The notes beneath the pieces were generated by a model. The model made no database searches. It was not told the origin of the DNA and was given only the letters and a program-made list of their open reading frames with translations. The position numbers and the translations under genes were made by a program. Below are positions 1 to 7,760 of a DNA stretch of 14,237 bases, one piece after another; positions within the stretch are counted from its first letter, which is position 1; each line of letters opens with the position of its first letter. The stretch comes from Entamoeba histolytica HM-1:IMSS (taxonomy: Eukaryota; Evosea; Mastigamoebida; Endamoebidae): the NCBI RefSeq assembly GCF_000208925.1, contig NW_001915175.1, positions 2,441-16,677 on the forward strand. The letters run 5' to 3'.

Positions 1-77
1 GTGAAATGATTCGTATCAACTATGTTTTGATAGTTATGGTTATAATTGTTATTGTAATGATTAGTGTGATTATTCAT
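1..77 (-). CDS. Possible 5' end of an Asn/His/Tyr-rich protein running off the window
   Basis: A minus-strand frame opens after a TGA at 87-89, has an ATG at 75-77 and stays open to the left edge (25 codons seen). The start reads MNNHTNHYNNNYNHNY, rich in Asn, His and Tyr, with no recognisable domain. Asn-rich stretches arise easily in AT-rich DNA (AAT/AAC codons), so this may be chance or another decayed fragment like the one just upstream at 109-204. No clear promoter word precedes the ATG. The call depends on sequence beyond the window. Confidence 0.15.
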   Translation of the reverse strand, partial: MNNHTNHYNNNYNHNYQNIVDTNHF

Positions 78-108
78 GTATTTCTGTCAATACAGATAAT
101 ATCTATTT

Positions 109-204
109 TCACTCCTTCTCTCTATCATTTATATTTCTTGGTTGATGTGAAATTCTTCTTCTTTGATTATTTGTTTTTCTATATTTTTGTGGTGTCTCTG
201 ACAT
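109..204 (-). pseudogene. Short basic coding fragment beginning MSETPQKYRK
   Basis: A 31-codon minus-strand frame begins at the ATG inside the 25-nt repeat (193-217) and ends at a TGA at 109-111. The peptide is basic and polar (MSETPQKYRKTNNQRRR and onward), which is less typical of random A/T DNA than the hydrophobic plus-strand frame opposite. Further downstream another frame is open to the window edge, as a frameshifted gene would look. No domain is recognised. It may be the 5' end of a broken gene, or chance. The related copy at 814-838 keeps the ATGTCAGAGACA word, but its following sequence diverges. Confidence 0.2.
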
Positions 205-217
205 GCTATCTTCGAAT
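193..217. repeat. Direct repeat, left copy (25 nt)
   Basis: This 25-nt segment recurs at 814-838 in the same orientation with one mismatch (T at 207, C at 828). It contains GTCTCTGACATGC and TTCGAAT. Looser similarity extends to both sides: ATATTTTTGTGG on the left and an A-rich AATACA-type tract on the right. The match is too long and too GC-rich to be low-complexity noise. It could be the conserved 5' end of a duplicated gene (minus-strand ATG at 202-204), or part of a dispersed repeat. Confidence 0.7.
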
Positions 218-256
218 ATATTCAGAAATACACAAAAATAATAAATAAAAAACAAA

Positions 257-447
257 TCAATTATGATTAACCTTATCTTTAGGTTTTTCATCATGTTGAG
301 AAGTGAGTGAATCAGTTTCATCAACACGCTTTATTTCTATTGAAATATTGTTTTTACAAGCACGTTCGACATAAACAGTTCATCATTTAAGTTGTTGCTT
401 GACTTTTATTTTGATTTTGATGAGTAATATAATATTTCTCATTCTTT
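257..447 (-). pseudogene. Decayed coding fragment, unknown protein
   Basis: One minus-strand frame is open from about 447 to 257 except for two adjacent TGA codons at 380-385. It ends at TGA 257-259. The last 41 codons after those stops contain YVERACKNNISIEIKRVDE followed by a polar tail, a mixed composition unlike frames generated by plain A/T DNA. A different frame just upstream (through about 380) reads SSNNLNDELF, suggesting a frameshift near 380. I recognise no family. An intron spanning the two stops is possible, but no GT...AG pair is obvious. A gene remnant is the simplest reading, with low certainty. Confidence 0.3.
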
Positions 448-462
448 ATATGGCTGTTTTAA

Positions 463-511
463 GGAGAGGATATCCATAATCTAATGATTATAACTCATCC
501 CCTTTATCTCC
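463..511. other. Less AT-rich patch with nested inverted repeats
   Basis: GGAGA (463-467) can pair with TCTCC (507-511). Inside it, ATAATC (476-481) pairs with GATTAT (486-491) around a TAAT loop, and GGATATCC (468-475) is itself a palindrome. The patch is richer in G and C than its surroundings. It is too short (49 nt) and lacks the T-arm for a tRNA. It may be part of the broken coding segment around 257-520, or a small structured element. Confidence 0.25.
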
Positions 512-540
512 GATACCACTTAAAAACACCATTCATTGAT

Positions 541-747
541 AATATTATTATATTCAAATGTACATACAACAGTAACAATAATATATGCATATTCTTTAAT
601 AAATTATAATTCTTGATAAATAATAAACCCTTAGTAAATAATAATCATTATAATTAATAATGAATAATATTATTATATAATAACTACTCATAATAAATAT
701 TAATAAATAATAACCAGTTCGTATTGAATAGATATTATCTCACCAAA
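541..747. other. A/T low-complexity spacer
   Basis: AAT/ATA-rich DNA with many near-repeats of AATAATAAAT. I see no gene or RNA in it. Confidence 0.6.
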
Positions 748-838
748 GGCATGTCATGACCAGATGAAAACTGAGATATTCGAAGGATAGAAATATTTTG
801 TGGTTGTATGTGATGTCTCTGACATGCCATCTTCGAAT
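748..838. repeat. Interleaved inverted repeats plus right copy of the 25-nt direct repeat
   Basis: GGCATGTCA (748-756) is the exact reverse complement of TGACATGCC (820-828). ATTCGAAG (778-785) is the exact reverse complement of CTTCGAAT (831-838). The two pairs interleave (A B A' B') rather than nest. Positions 814-838 are the right copy of the direct repeat at 193-217. No protein assignment is convincing here. The block is clearly less AT-rich than the A/T DNA on both sides. Confidence 0.6.
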
Positions 839-879
839 CCATTATCTCAAGAATACCAACAAGAAAAGAAATAAATAAC

Positions 880-1229
880 AAGAAAATAAATAAGAAAGAA
901 TGATTATTTGTTGTATATTTCAAATAAATAAATAATAAATATTAATAAATTAATGAAATGAATAATAATGAGAAATAATGTAATTTAAATAAAATGAAAT
1001 AAAAAGAATGATAAATAATCAATGTTTCAATGAATAAAATATTATTTAATATTCATATTTCATAAATAAATAAATTATTACATTAATTATTCATTTTATT
1101 TAAATTATTGTTTATTTAAAATATAAACTATTATATTTTATATTAAATTATTCAAAAATAAATTTAAATAAAAATTCATTTAATTTATTTACTGTTTTAA
1201 ATTATTTCATCAAACATACAGTAGAAATA
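880..1229. other. A/T low-complexity spacer
   Basis: Almost pure A/T, built from AATAAAT and ATTTAAAT words. No gene, RNA gene or long repeat can be supported. Confidence 0.6.
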
Positions 1230-1860
1230 CAACCATTATCTTTCTAATGATGTTCAATCATTATACATATTTATTAACTTTTTAATTATTTCTTCTTTAT
1301 GATGAATAGTACTGATAAAATATTTTTTAGTTCTTCATGTTCAATAAATTCAATATCTTCTTTTATAAACACAAATATTTTGGTAATTTTGTTTTCTATT
1401 TCTTTCTTTTATTTTATTTCTTATTCTTCTTCCTGTTGATTTTTTAGAAAGAATAAATTATTTAATTTCAGTTCTTTCAATTTCCAAATCACAATAATTG
1501 ATTTCTTCTATATACTTCATTCTTTTGTTTCTTTGAAATTTCTTTATTTTTATTTATTTGGTTATGCTTTTCTTGTTTAATATTTTGTTCTTTTTCTTCA
1601 GTAATACTCTGATAATCAATATCTCTTTTTTCAACTTCTTCTACATTAATTAATGTTAATAATAGTATCATTATCATCACCCTTACAATTCTATTTTAGC
1701 TTTGTGTATTATAATAACAAGATGAATCTTTTGACTCATTAAATTACATTGGAAATGAATATTTTCTAGTTATTCCATTAAAAATTTCCATTAATTTTTG
1801 TTGTTATTTATCTACTTTTATTTCCTTCTTTTCTTCGTGAACTTCTTTATGGATATAACA
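1230..1860 (-). pseudogene. Possible relic of a Lys/Glu-rich protein gene
   Basis: On the minus strand one frame runs from 1860 to 1489 with only three internal stops in about 120 codons, fewer than expected in DNA this AT-rich. It includes CYIHKEVHEEKKEIKVDK and a Lys/Glu/Gln-rich stretch near 1500-1640 suggestive of a coiled coil. Downstream, other frames carry on: IEEINYCDLEIERTEIK near 1500-1450, then NKITKIFVFIKEDIEF near 1400-1345, then HHKEEIIKKLINMYND near 1300-1250. This looks like one sequence interrupted by several frameshifts. The purine-rich strand lowers stop frequency by itself, so chance is not excluded. No family is recognised. Confidence 0.3.
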
Positions 1861-2059
1861 TTAACATTTAATCAACACGATACAAACATGTCTCTAAATG
1901 TCTAATATTGGAAAAAACATTCTATATCATTTTATTCATTGTTTTATTATTTTATGAAAACCTTGATTGAAATTCAAAACAATATTAATTATTTAAATTT
2001 CTTTTTATTCTTTTTTAATATAATCAACACTATTTATTCATATATATTCTTTTCATTCT

Positions 2060-2079
2060 TCTGTGTCTTGTAACACAGA
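2060..2079. repeat. Short inverted repeat
   Basis: TCTGTGT (2060-2066) and ACACAGA (2073-2079) form a perfect 7-bp stem with loop CTTGTA. It sits alone in A/T-rich spacer, and no role is assigned. Confidence 0.4.
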
Positions 2080-2399
2080 TATAATAATAATAAATATATC
2101 TCATTTATCACTTTCTCATTATATTCATTTTATTTCTTTAGTTTCTGATTTTGCGGTATTATTTTCTTTAAAAACATTCTTCTTCATTTTGAATTTACAA
2201 AATGTAATTTTCAACCACTTATATTTCAAAGGATAAGTAATTTAATTTATTTAATATTCATTGATTGTTGTTAGTTGATAGTCATTTTAAATAATAATTA
2301 AACATGTCAATTATTTATCAATTTGAAGAATTGAAGTTATTTATTATTAAAAAAACATTTCATAATCATTTGAAATAAATAACTACAATTCTACATTTT

Positions 2400-3420
2400 T
2401 TAAATATTCCTCACATTATATTTTATTTAAATGAAAAACAACAAAATATTTTATCGAATGTTACATAAACATTATTGTTGTTTTTATTTATTTTTTACAT
2501 AAAAATATATATTTTTGAAATAAAAGGAAATAAAAAATATTTAAAAATAAACGAATAAATTTATCGATAATTTAACATGACAATTTGTTTTTGTTTATTA
2601 GTTTGAAATACAAACATCATTAAATAAAAATAAATTTGTAATGTTATGATTGAATAAAAACGGTTAAATAATTTTACATAATTTTTAAAATATATTTATT
2701 ATTATAAATTTTAATTTCCATTAAACAATGACTTATTTTTTTATTTAGTGACAATGATTATATTTTTATTCATAAATTATTAATTAGAATGAATGATGAT
2801 AATATTGTTAACTAATCAAAATAAAAGAATGAAATATGATTAAATTATTTATTATTTCATCTTCAATAAACAAAAAGAAGTATTATCAATATTGATATTT
2901 TCTCGTATTAAATATTTTAATTATTAAAGTACTGATTATTTCTTCTATTATGTTATTTAATGTAATTTTATTTAATTTTCATTTCATTTCTTTTTATTTT
3001 AATTTCTTTTATTCATTGTGTATTTATAATAATTATTTCTTTTCTTTTCTCTTTTATTTCTTATTCTTATTTTATTATCTTATTTATCTTTATTATTTAT
3101 TATCTTTATTAAATTAATTTAATTGAATTAATGTTGATAAAACAAGAAAATTCAAATCACAAAAGATGAAATAATAAAAATAAAACAGAATTGAATTTTC
3201 TTCTCTTCAATTTTTTTTGTTATTTTAAAAATAATGTAAAAATAAAAAACACTAAAAATAAACTAATTATAGAAAATAACAATATTATAATTTTATTATT
3301 ATTATATTATTAATATTATTATATAATTATTGTTATTGTAAAAATGATAAAAATAGTGTTTGTAAAAATAAAGTGATGATAAAAATAACATTTGATTTGA
3401 TGTGTTAATAACGTGTATCA
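2400..3420. other. Long A/T-rich spacer upstream of the TLDc gene
   Basis: The segment holds homopolymer-like A and T runs, a plus-strand pyrimidine-rich stretch at about 2970-3110 (TTTCTTTTATT-type words) and ATT/ATA simple repeats at about 3290-3330. No frame with a convincing composition and no RNA gene were found. It may contain upstream promoter elements of the TLDc gene that cannot be recognised by eye. Confidence 0.6.
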
Positions 3421-3421
3421 A

Positions 3422-3470
3422 CTATTTAAACATTCATATTTTGAACTTATAAATATCAAATTAAATTAAA
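3422..3470 (+). promoter_or_regulatory. Entamoeba-like core promoter of the TLDc gene
   Basis: CTATTTAAAC at 3422-3431 differs by one base from the Entamoeba TATA-like element (GTATTTAAA followed by G or C, recalled from the literature). TTTGAACT at 3440-3447 contains the GAAC element typical of Entamoeba promoters. If transcription starts about 30 nt after the TATA-like box, it begins near 3452-3460. This gives the very short 5' leader (about 10-20 nt) usual in this genus. The start site itself is inferred. Confidence 0.6.
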
Positions 3471-3986
3471 ATGGAAGAGGTGTATATCAAACAAATAGAA
3501 GAATGGACAGAAAAAAGAATAAACAATATACTATTTGATTCAGATAAAGATGATTGGAAAGAAAATACATCAGTATTTGATCAAAGAATAAAGAATAAAG
3601 AACATATAATAATTATTATTGAAGATGAAGATGGAAATAAATTTGGAGGATATGTTAATTCTAAAATTGATAGAGTTGGTGGTTGGATAAATGATTCAAA
3701 GTCATTTGTATTTTCATTAGAATCAAATGGAAGAATAGAAGGAATGAAGAAATTTGATATTAAACAACCACAATATGCATTTTATTTAAATAATCAAACA
3801 CAAGATTGTTTGTTTGCATTTGGAAAATATATACATGATATTGTTATTGGTAAAGAAAATAATAAAACAATATCATATTGTGATCAATCTTCATTTGAAT
3901 ATAAAGGAATTGAAAATGCACTTTGTGGAAAACAATTTCCAAATCGTTTCACACCAAAACGAATCATAGTAATTGAAATGAAATGA
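3471..3986 (+). CDS. TLDc domain-containing protein, single domain
   Basis: An intact intronless gene of 171 codons ending in TGA. The whole protein is one TLDc domain. An opening helix with WTEK (12-15) leads to LFDSDKDDW (21-29), as in Entamoeba TLD proteins. Then come FGGYV (58-62), W72 with SFVFSL (78-83), AFYL (103-106), a CLFAFGKYIHDIVIG strand pair (113-127), and SYCDQSSFEY (135-144) with RFTPKRIIVIEM (159-170) closing the fold. TLDc proteins elsewhere (OXR1, NCOA7, TBC1D24) are linked to oxidative-stress protection and V-ATPase regulation. The function of the short amoebic versions is not known to me. There is no signal peptide or membrane segment, so it is probably cytosolic. The ATG is 40 nt after the TATA-like word and is the first in frame, which fits a short leader. 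It has no operon partners. Confidence 0.88.
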   Translation: MEEVYIKQIEEWTEKRINNILFDSDKDDWKENTSVFDQRIKNKEHIIIIIEDEDGNKFGGYVNSKIDRVGGWINDSKSFVFSLESNGRIEGMKKFDIKQPQYAFYLNNQTQDCLFAFGKYIHDIVIGKENNKTISYCDQSSFEYKGIENALCGKQFPNRFTPKRIIVIEMK

Positions 3987-3998
3987 TTCAATCTTGAT

Positions 3999-4003
3999 TA
4001 ATT
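3999..4003 (+). terminator. TAATT-type 3' end signal of the TLDc gene
   Basis: TAATT begins 12 nt after the TGA stop. Entamoeba 3' ends commonly carry a TA(A/T)TT word near the stop codon as part of the cleavage and polyadenylation signal. The match is short, so in A/T-rich DNA it gains weight only from its position. Confidence 0.4.
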
Positions 4004-4054
4004 GAAAATGAACTAAAAAAGAATAAAAACAAATCAATGAAGAATATGAACAGT

Positions 4055-4084
4055 CATTTCATTCATCTGCCAATGAATGAAATG
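4055..4084. repeat. Perfect 12-bp inverted repeat (hairpin)
   Basis: CATTTCATTCAT (4055-4066), loop CTGCCA, then ATGAATGAAATG (4073-4084): a perfect 12-bp stem with a 6-nt loop, extendable by two G-T pairs. It begins 68 nt after the TLDc stop codon. It could be part of the 3' region of that transcript, a transcription barrier, or a remnant of a small mobile element. Confidence 0.7.
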
Positions 4085-4320
4085 GTAAATTAAAAATTGA
4101 CATAATTCAATGTTGATTTATTTTATTTCATTTGAAATTTTCACACACAGAATGATGGTGTTTTTAATAAATAAGAAAAGAAATAAGAATAAAAGAGAAA
4201 TGAGATAAAATGAATAAACAAATTATTTGTATCATTTCATTGAATTAATTCATTATGAATCAAATGAATAAGATAATAGAAATAATAATAATAAACAATA
4301 ATAAAGCAATTAATTAAGTA
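4085..4320. other. A/T-rich spacer between the TLDc gene and the LINE relic
   Basis: Mostly AATAAAT-type DNA, with an AATAATAATAATAAACAATAATAA tract (split as AATAATAATAAT and AAACAATAATAA) at about 4280-4303. The tract may be the 3' flank or simple-sequence tail of the LINE relic. No gene is seen. Confidence 0.5.
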
Positions 4321-4323
4321 TTG

Positions 4324-4417
4324 ATAGAATTGGATTCTATTGTTAATGGCTCAGGGGAGACTAATCACAATGAGTCTTCATCTTCTATTAGCTCTACAGA
4401 GTATGTTTGATTGTGAT
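4324..4417 (-). other. Probable 3' untranslated tail of the LINE relic, with inverted repeats
   Basis: This patch directly follows the last LINE codon frame (TAG at 4394-4396 on the minus strand) and is clearly less AT-rich than its surroundings (for example GGCTCAGGGGAGAC on the plus strand). It holds three inverted repeats: ATAGAAT/ATTCTAT around TGG (4324-4340), ATCACAAT/ATTGTGAT (4364-4371 and 4410-4417), and CTCT/AGAG (4392-4401). LINEs of this type recognise the 3' end of their own RNA, and SINEs often copy that end, so a structured tail is expected. Its exact boundary is not established. Confidence 0.45.
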
Positions 4418-4962
4418 AAAAGCAGTATTCCATGACATCATCATGTTTTGTATTACAAGGTTTTTAATTTCTTTCTCAATGTCAATTTTTAATTCTTTAA
4501 TTAATTTATTACTTTCTTTATTTATTAATCCATTTATTGAAATTACTACTGGAATTATTTTGACATCTTTTAACTTTTCTATTTTCATTAGAATATTCTT
4601 TAATTCATTATACATATTTCTTTTCTTCCAATATTCTCAATTAATATTGTGATATTCAACAATAGTCATATCAAAATATTAGACCAGTTTTATTCTTTTT
4701 ATCTATTACGTATATGTCTGGTATTTTGTGATATTGTCATTCACTTTTATGCATTATTTGTTTGTTCAATATCATAGTAATGTCTTTATATTTGAATATT
4801 GTTTCATATGGGGGTTTTATATTGTTTATTTCCAGTATATTTTCTTATTAATCAATATTATAATGCCAATATTGTCATGTTTCTCCATTTGTGATTTTTA
4901 TGATAAATACAAGATAGTAGGATGTGTTCTACTGTAGCTATCTTATCTTTACAAAGTGTTTA
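4394..4962 (-). pseudogene. LINE restriction-like endonuclease domain, broken
   Basis: The C-terminal part of the LINE protein is spread over three minus-strand frames. A CCHC-type finger shows C-x8-H-x4-C (4953-4909, CKDKIATVEHILLSC). The position expected for its first cysteine is next to a TAA (4960-4962). KIPDIYVIDKK (4727-4695) carries the PD of the endonuclease active site. YWKKRNMYNELKNI and then KIIPVVISINGLINK (about 4565-4520) match the last conserved block (PVVIG-like) of restriction-like endonucleases. The family nicks target DNA to start target-primed reverse transcription. At least two frameshifts and several stops (for example TGA 4637-4639) make it inactive. The frame ends at TAG 4394-4396. 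Confidence 0.8.
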
Positions 4963-5455
4963 GTATTTTAATCTTTCATTTTTCATTATTTTTGATTTTC
5001 TATACAAACAAAATATTGCTCCATCTTGCATTTTAGTTAATTGGAGAAATGCATTTTTCTTAATATTGATTGACTTCCATGCTTTCACTGTAGTAGTTTT
5101 ATCTACTCATTTTGACTCAAACCATCTTCTGAAGTGTCCACTAATTTGATGACACTTCCATTTTTTGATGTATTGGTCGGTCAATAATTTCTTTATTTCT
5201 ATTACTACTTCTTTTTCTTTTTTCTTTTCTATCCCTTCATTTATTATTTCTTCTATTTTTGTTTCATTTATTTTATGAATTAGTGTTTTGAATTCTATTC
5301 CACATTCCTTTCTTACTGTACCATCTATCTAATATGTTATTTCCAATTTCACATTCTCTGGTACAGTAGTACATCACTGTTCTTACTAATTCAATAACAT
5401 ATTCATCATTTATATTTATTAATCCTTCACCTATTTCTTCTATAATGACATACAA
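4963..5455 (-). pseudogene. LINE linker between reverse transcriptase and endonuclease, broken
   Basis: Two minus-strand frames continue the LINE protein. The first (5455-5273) includes YVIELVRTVMYYCTRECE. The second (5280-4963) includes WKCHQISGHFRRWFESK, a TGA, then VDKTTTVKAWKSINIK and QDGAIFCLYRKSKI. The spacing of the KAW and QDG...C/TLY-type residues ahead of the CCHC finger resembles the linker of R2/R4-type LINE proteins. One frameshift near 5275 and a TGA near 5107 break it. Confidence 0.7.
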
Positions 5456-5496
5456 CCGATCTTTGGAGTTTCACCATTGTATTTTGCCTTTCTTAT

Positions 5497-6722
5497 TTAT
5501 TTTCTTATCTCCAAATCAATTTTATCTAGGTCAGTGATTTTCCAATTTACAACTGATGCTGAATATCTGAAGATAGGGATTACTTCCGTGTTTATTCTAG
5601 TAATATATCTTCTATTCCTACTTTCATCACTGTTTATTTCTTCCATCTTCTGATTCATTTTTTCTTTGATGGTTTTACAATTGAAGGTGTCATCAATTTC
5701 GTCGGACTGCCATATTCCTAAGTATTTATACAAGTCCTCACCTTCAATGACTGGGATGTTTTGCATTCCATTTGGTATTTTCTTAATGTTTTTTAATACC
5801 ATTCCTGACTTTTTCTCATTCATTTCCATCCCTATTCCACTTATTAATTCTTTAATTTCATTGTGGATTATTCCCATTTCTTCACTACTTTCCGTCATTA
5901 TTCTCAAATCATCCATATATAATGTGTGATTTGCTTTTGGGAATTTCTATTCGATGATTTGAGAAATTACATTCATCTGAATGATGAAGAGTAGAGGGGA
6001 TAAGGAATCACCTTGTAAAATTCCTCTATTTAATTTAATACATCATAGATATTCATTAAATTTATAGCCGATGAATATCTTCCATCTGGTCATCATACTT
6101 TCAATCATGTCAATGATGACACCCTCTACATTAAAATATTTTAATGATTCAATTACCCATTCGTGGTTTACTGTGTCATATGTTTTCTTAATGTCATAAT
6201 ATGACTCATCATATTTTGGGTATTTATCTTCTTTCTGCTGCTTTAACATAAAACTATTAATTATTCCTTCTTTAGCAGCTAAAGATTGTAACTTACATCC
6301 CAGTTGATTACTTATTTTAAATGATTCATTATTCATGTTAAGTCTTCTGTGAATCTTTTCTTTTAATATGGAGGTAAATACTTTCATAATTACATTTGTA
6401 CAACTGATATGACGATAATTAGTGACATCATTCCTATCACTTTGTGGATTAATAAAGTTCTTCCACTTACCATGTCTAATGAGATGTTTTCAGGGAAGTT
6501 CAACCATTCATTAAAGATATTGAGAATGATTTCTCTTGATGATGACATCCTTTTCCAATAATACCCATATATAGTGTCTATTCCTGGTGTTTTCCAGTTA
6601 TTTATTCTCATTATACTTAAATTTAATTCATTTATTGTTATAATGACATTATCATAATTTCTATATCTTTCATTCAATATGGTGTTTTGTTTTATTTTCC
6701 AATTCTCTTTATTTAATATCAC
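5497..6722 (-). pseudogene. LINE reverse transcriptase domain, broken
   Basis: RT blocks appear in the correct order. NNWKTPGIDTIYGYYW (about 6602-6555) is the block before the fingers. GRTLLIHK (6464-6441) is followed, one frame over, by NYRHISCTNVIMKVF. SYYDIKKTYDTVNHEW (6204-6157) is motif A with its catalytic Asp. RGILQGDSLSPLLF (6027-5986) is motif B, and YMDD (5919-5908) is motif C with both catalytic Asp residues. GIGMEMNEKKSG (5838-5803) is motif D and YKYLGI (5730-5713) is motif E. Lesions are a frameshift near 6440, TGA at 6043-6045 and TAG at 5947-5949. From motif 2 to the thumb only two nonsense codons break an otherwise continuous frame, so inactivation need not be very old. Confidence 0.9.
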
Positions 6723-6739
6723 CTGTGTTTCATATAACG

Positions 6740-7760
6740 ATTTCTAATATTCTAAAGTAATATCGTTATTTGGGTATATTTCATTTTTGTTTCTTCTTTA
6801 TTTTAATTTTCTTGTTAGAATCAAACATGATTTTATTTGTATTGATTCTGATTATTTTATCTTTATTGAATTTAATTCTTTCTTTTATCATTGTCATCAT
6901 ATATTTTAGATACTTTATTCTTTCCAGTGCTTTAACTTTAATTCATTCTTCAACATGTTCATTTAATTTCATGTTGCACTTTATTCTGTATAATTTCATT
7001 GAATAAATCTTCTAGTCTATTTATTTTCTTTAGGATTTCTTTTATTTCATCATTTTTATCTCTTATTATTTATTTTGGAGATAGAGGTGCATAACCATTG
7101 AAATCCTCTTCATATCATCTTGCAGATCCTGCATTCTGCTTCTTGACCATATCCATCTATTATTAATTTCTATTATTAATTGGTCAGCTTCTTTTCTTTG
7201 AAAGTAGTAATTAATGTTAGTACATTTTTCTATTTTCATTTCTTTTATTTTATTGATGAGAGTTTTAAGGTATTCTTCATCAATTTCAGTAGAGTTATTC
7301 TTTAATATGTTGTTTTTTATTATTGAATTACATTCTACTCTTCTATTATATCATTTAATTTCATTTTAATGTATCATTTAGTATTTTCTTTTATTTTATG
7401 TGATATTTTAATATATTTAATATATTCATTTTCATTATTTACATTGATATTTATTACTTTTATTATACTTTCAATTTGTTCATTTCTTAATTTCTTATAT
7501 AATTTCTTATTTAACCAATTAATTGCAAAACAATACATCACTTCAATTAAAATTCTATTTCTTTGGTTTGTTGTATTTCTTGTCTGATTATCATCTCTTG
7601 TTTTTTTTTTGACAATCAGTGCGTTGTTTTTCTCTTCGATTTCAATTACTGTCTTTTTCATAGGAGTAGTTTCGTTCATCTCCATCATCCATGATGTTGT
7701 TTTCCTCAATATCGATTGTGTATTTATCACCAATGTCTTTGTTTTCTTCTTCTTAAATTT
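6740..7760 (-). pseudogene. N-terminal region of the LINE protein, broken
   Basis: Minus-strand frames upstream of the RT keep a protein-like, Lys/Asn/Glu-rich composition. One frame, open from 7733 to 7374, includes TRNTTNQRNRILIEVMYCF. A second, open without a starting ATG from 7350 to 7069 (94 codons), includes KADQ-like EADQLIIEINNRWIWSRSR. Further pieces lie near 7060-6970 and 6950-6780. An alternative frame at about 7740-7650 reads DKYTIDIEENNIMDDGDE. The region lies where R2/R4-type LINEs carry their pre-RT segment. No zinc finger is recognised. At least three frameshifts separate the pieces. Confidence 0.55.

Larger units (their letters stand above)
4394..7760 (-). mobile_element. Decayed non-LTR retrotransposon (LINE) of the restriction-like-endonuclease type
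   Basis: About 3.4 kb of minus-strand sequence encodes, in order, an N-terminal linker region, reverse transcriptase, a linker/thumb, a CCHC finger and a restriction-like endonuclease. This order (RT then CCHC then PD-type endonuclease) defines the R2/R4-like group that includes Entamoeba LINEs. It differs from the LINEs with an N-terminal APE endonuclease found in many other eukaryotes. Frameshifts and stops occur throughout, so the copy is dead. No separate ORF1 (nucleic-acid-binding protein) is visible, so the element may be 5'-truncated or its ORF1 decayed beyond recognition. The left boundary is near 4320-4394, and the right boundary near 7760 is uncertain. Target-site duplications were not found by eye. 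Confidence 0.85.

Noticed and set aside
6..248. 80-codon plus-strand open frame rich in Ile, Val, Phe
   Set aside because: T-rich DNA yields hydrophobic frames by default, and the opposite strand carries the more protein-like pieces.
463..511. tRNA-like fold
   Set aside because: 49 nt is too short, with no T-loop or plausible anticodon arm.
831..840. CTTCGAATCC as a tRNA B box
   Set aside because: The bases on each side cannot form a T-stem, and no acceptor or anticodon arm fits upstream.
1861..2400. Upstream extension of the Lys/Glu-rich relic in the same frame
   Set aside because: About 20 stops in 180 codons is what random DNA of this composition gives.
5947..6045. Reassigned or read-through stop codons in the RT frame
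   Set aside because: RPA2 and the TLDc gene use none internally and end at TAA and TGA. The LINE also carries frameshifts, so plain decay explains the stops.
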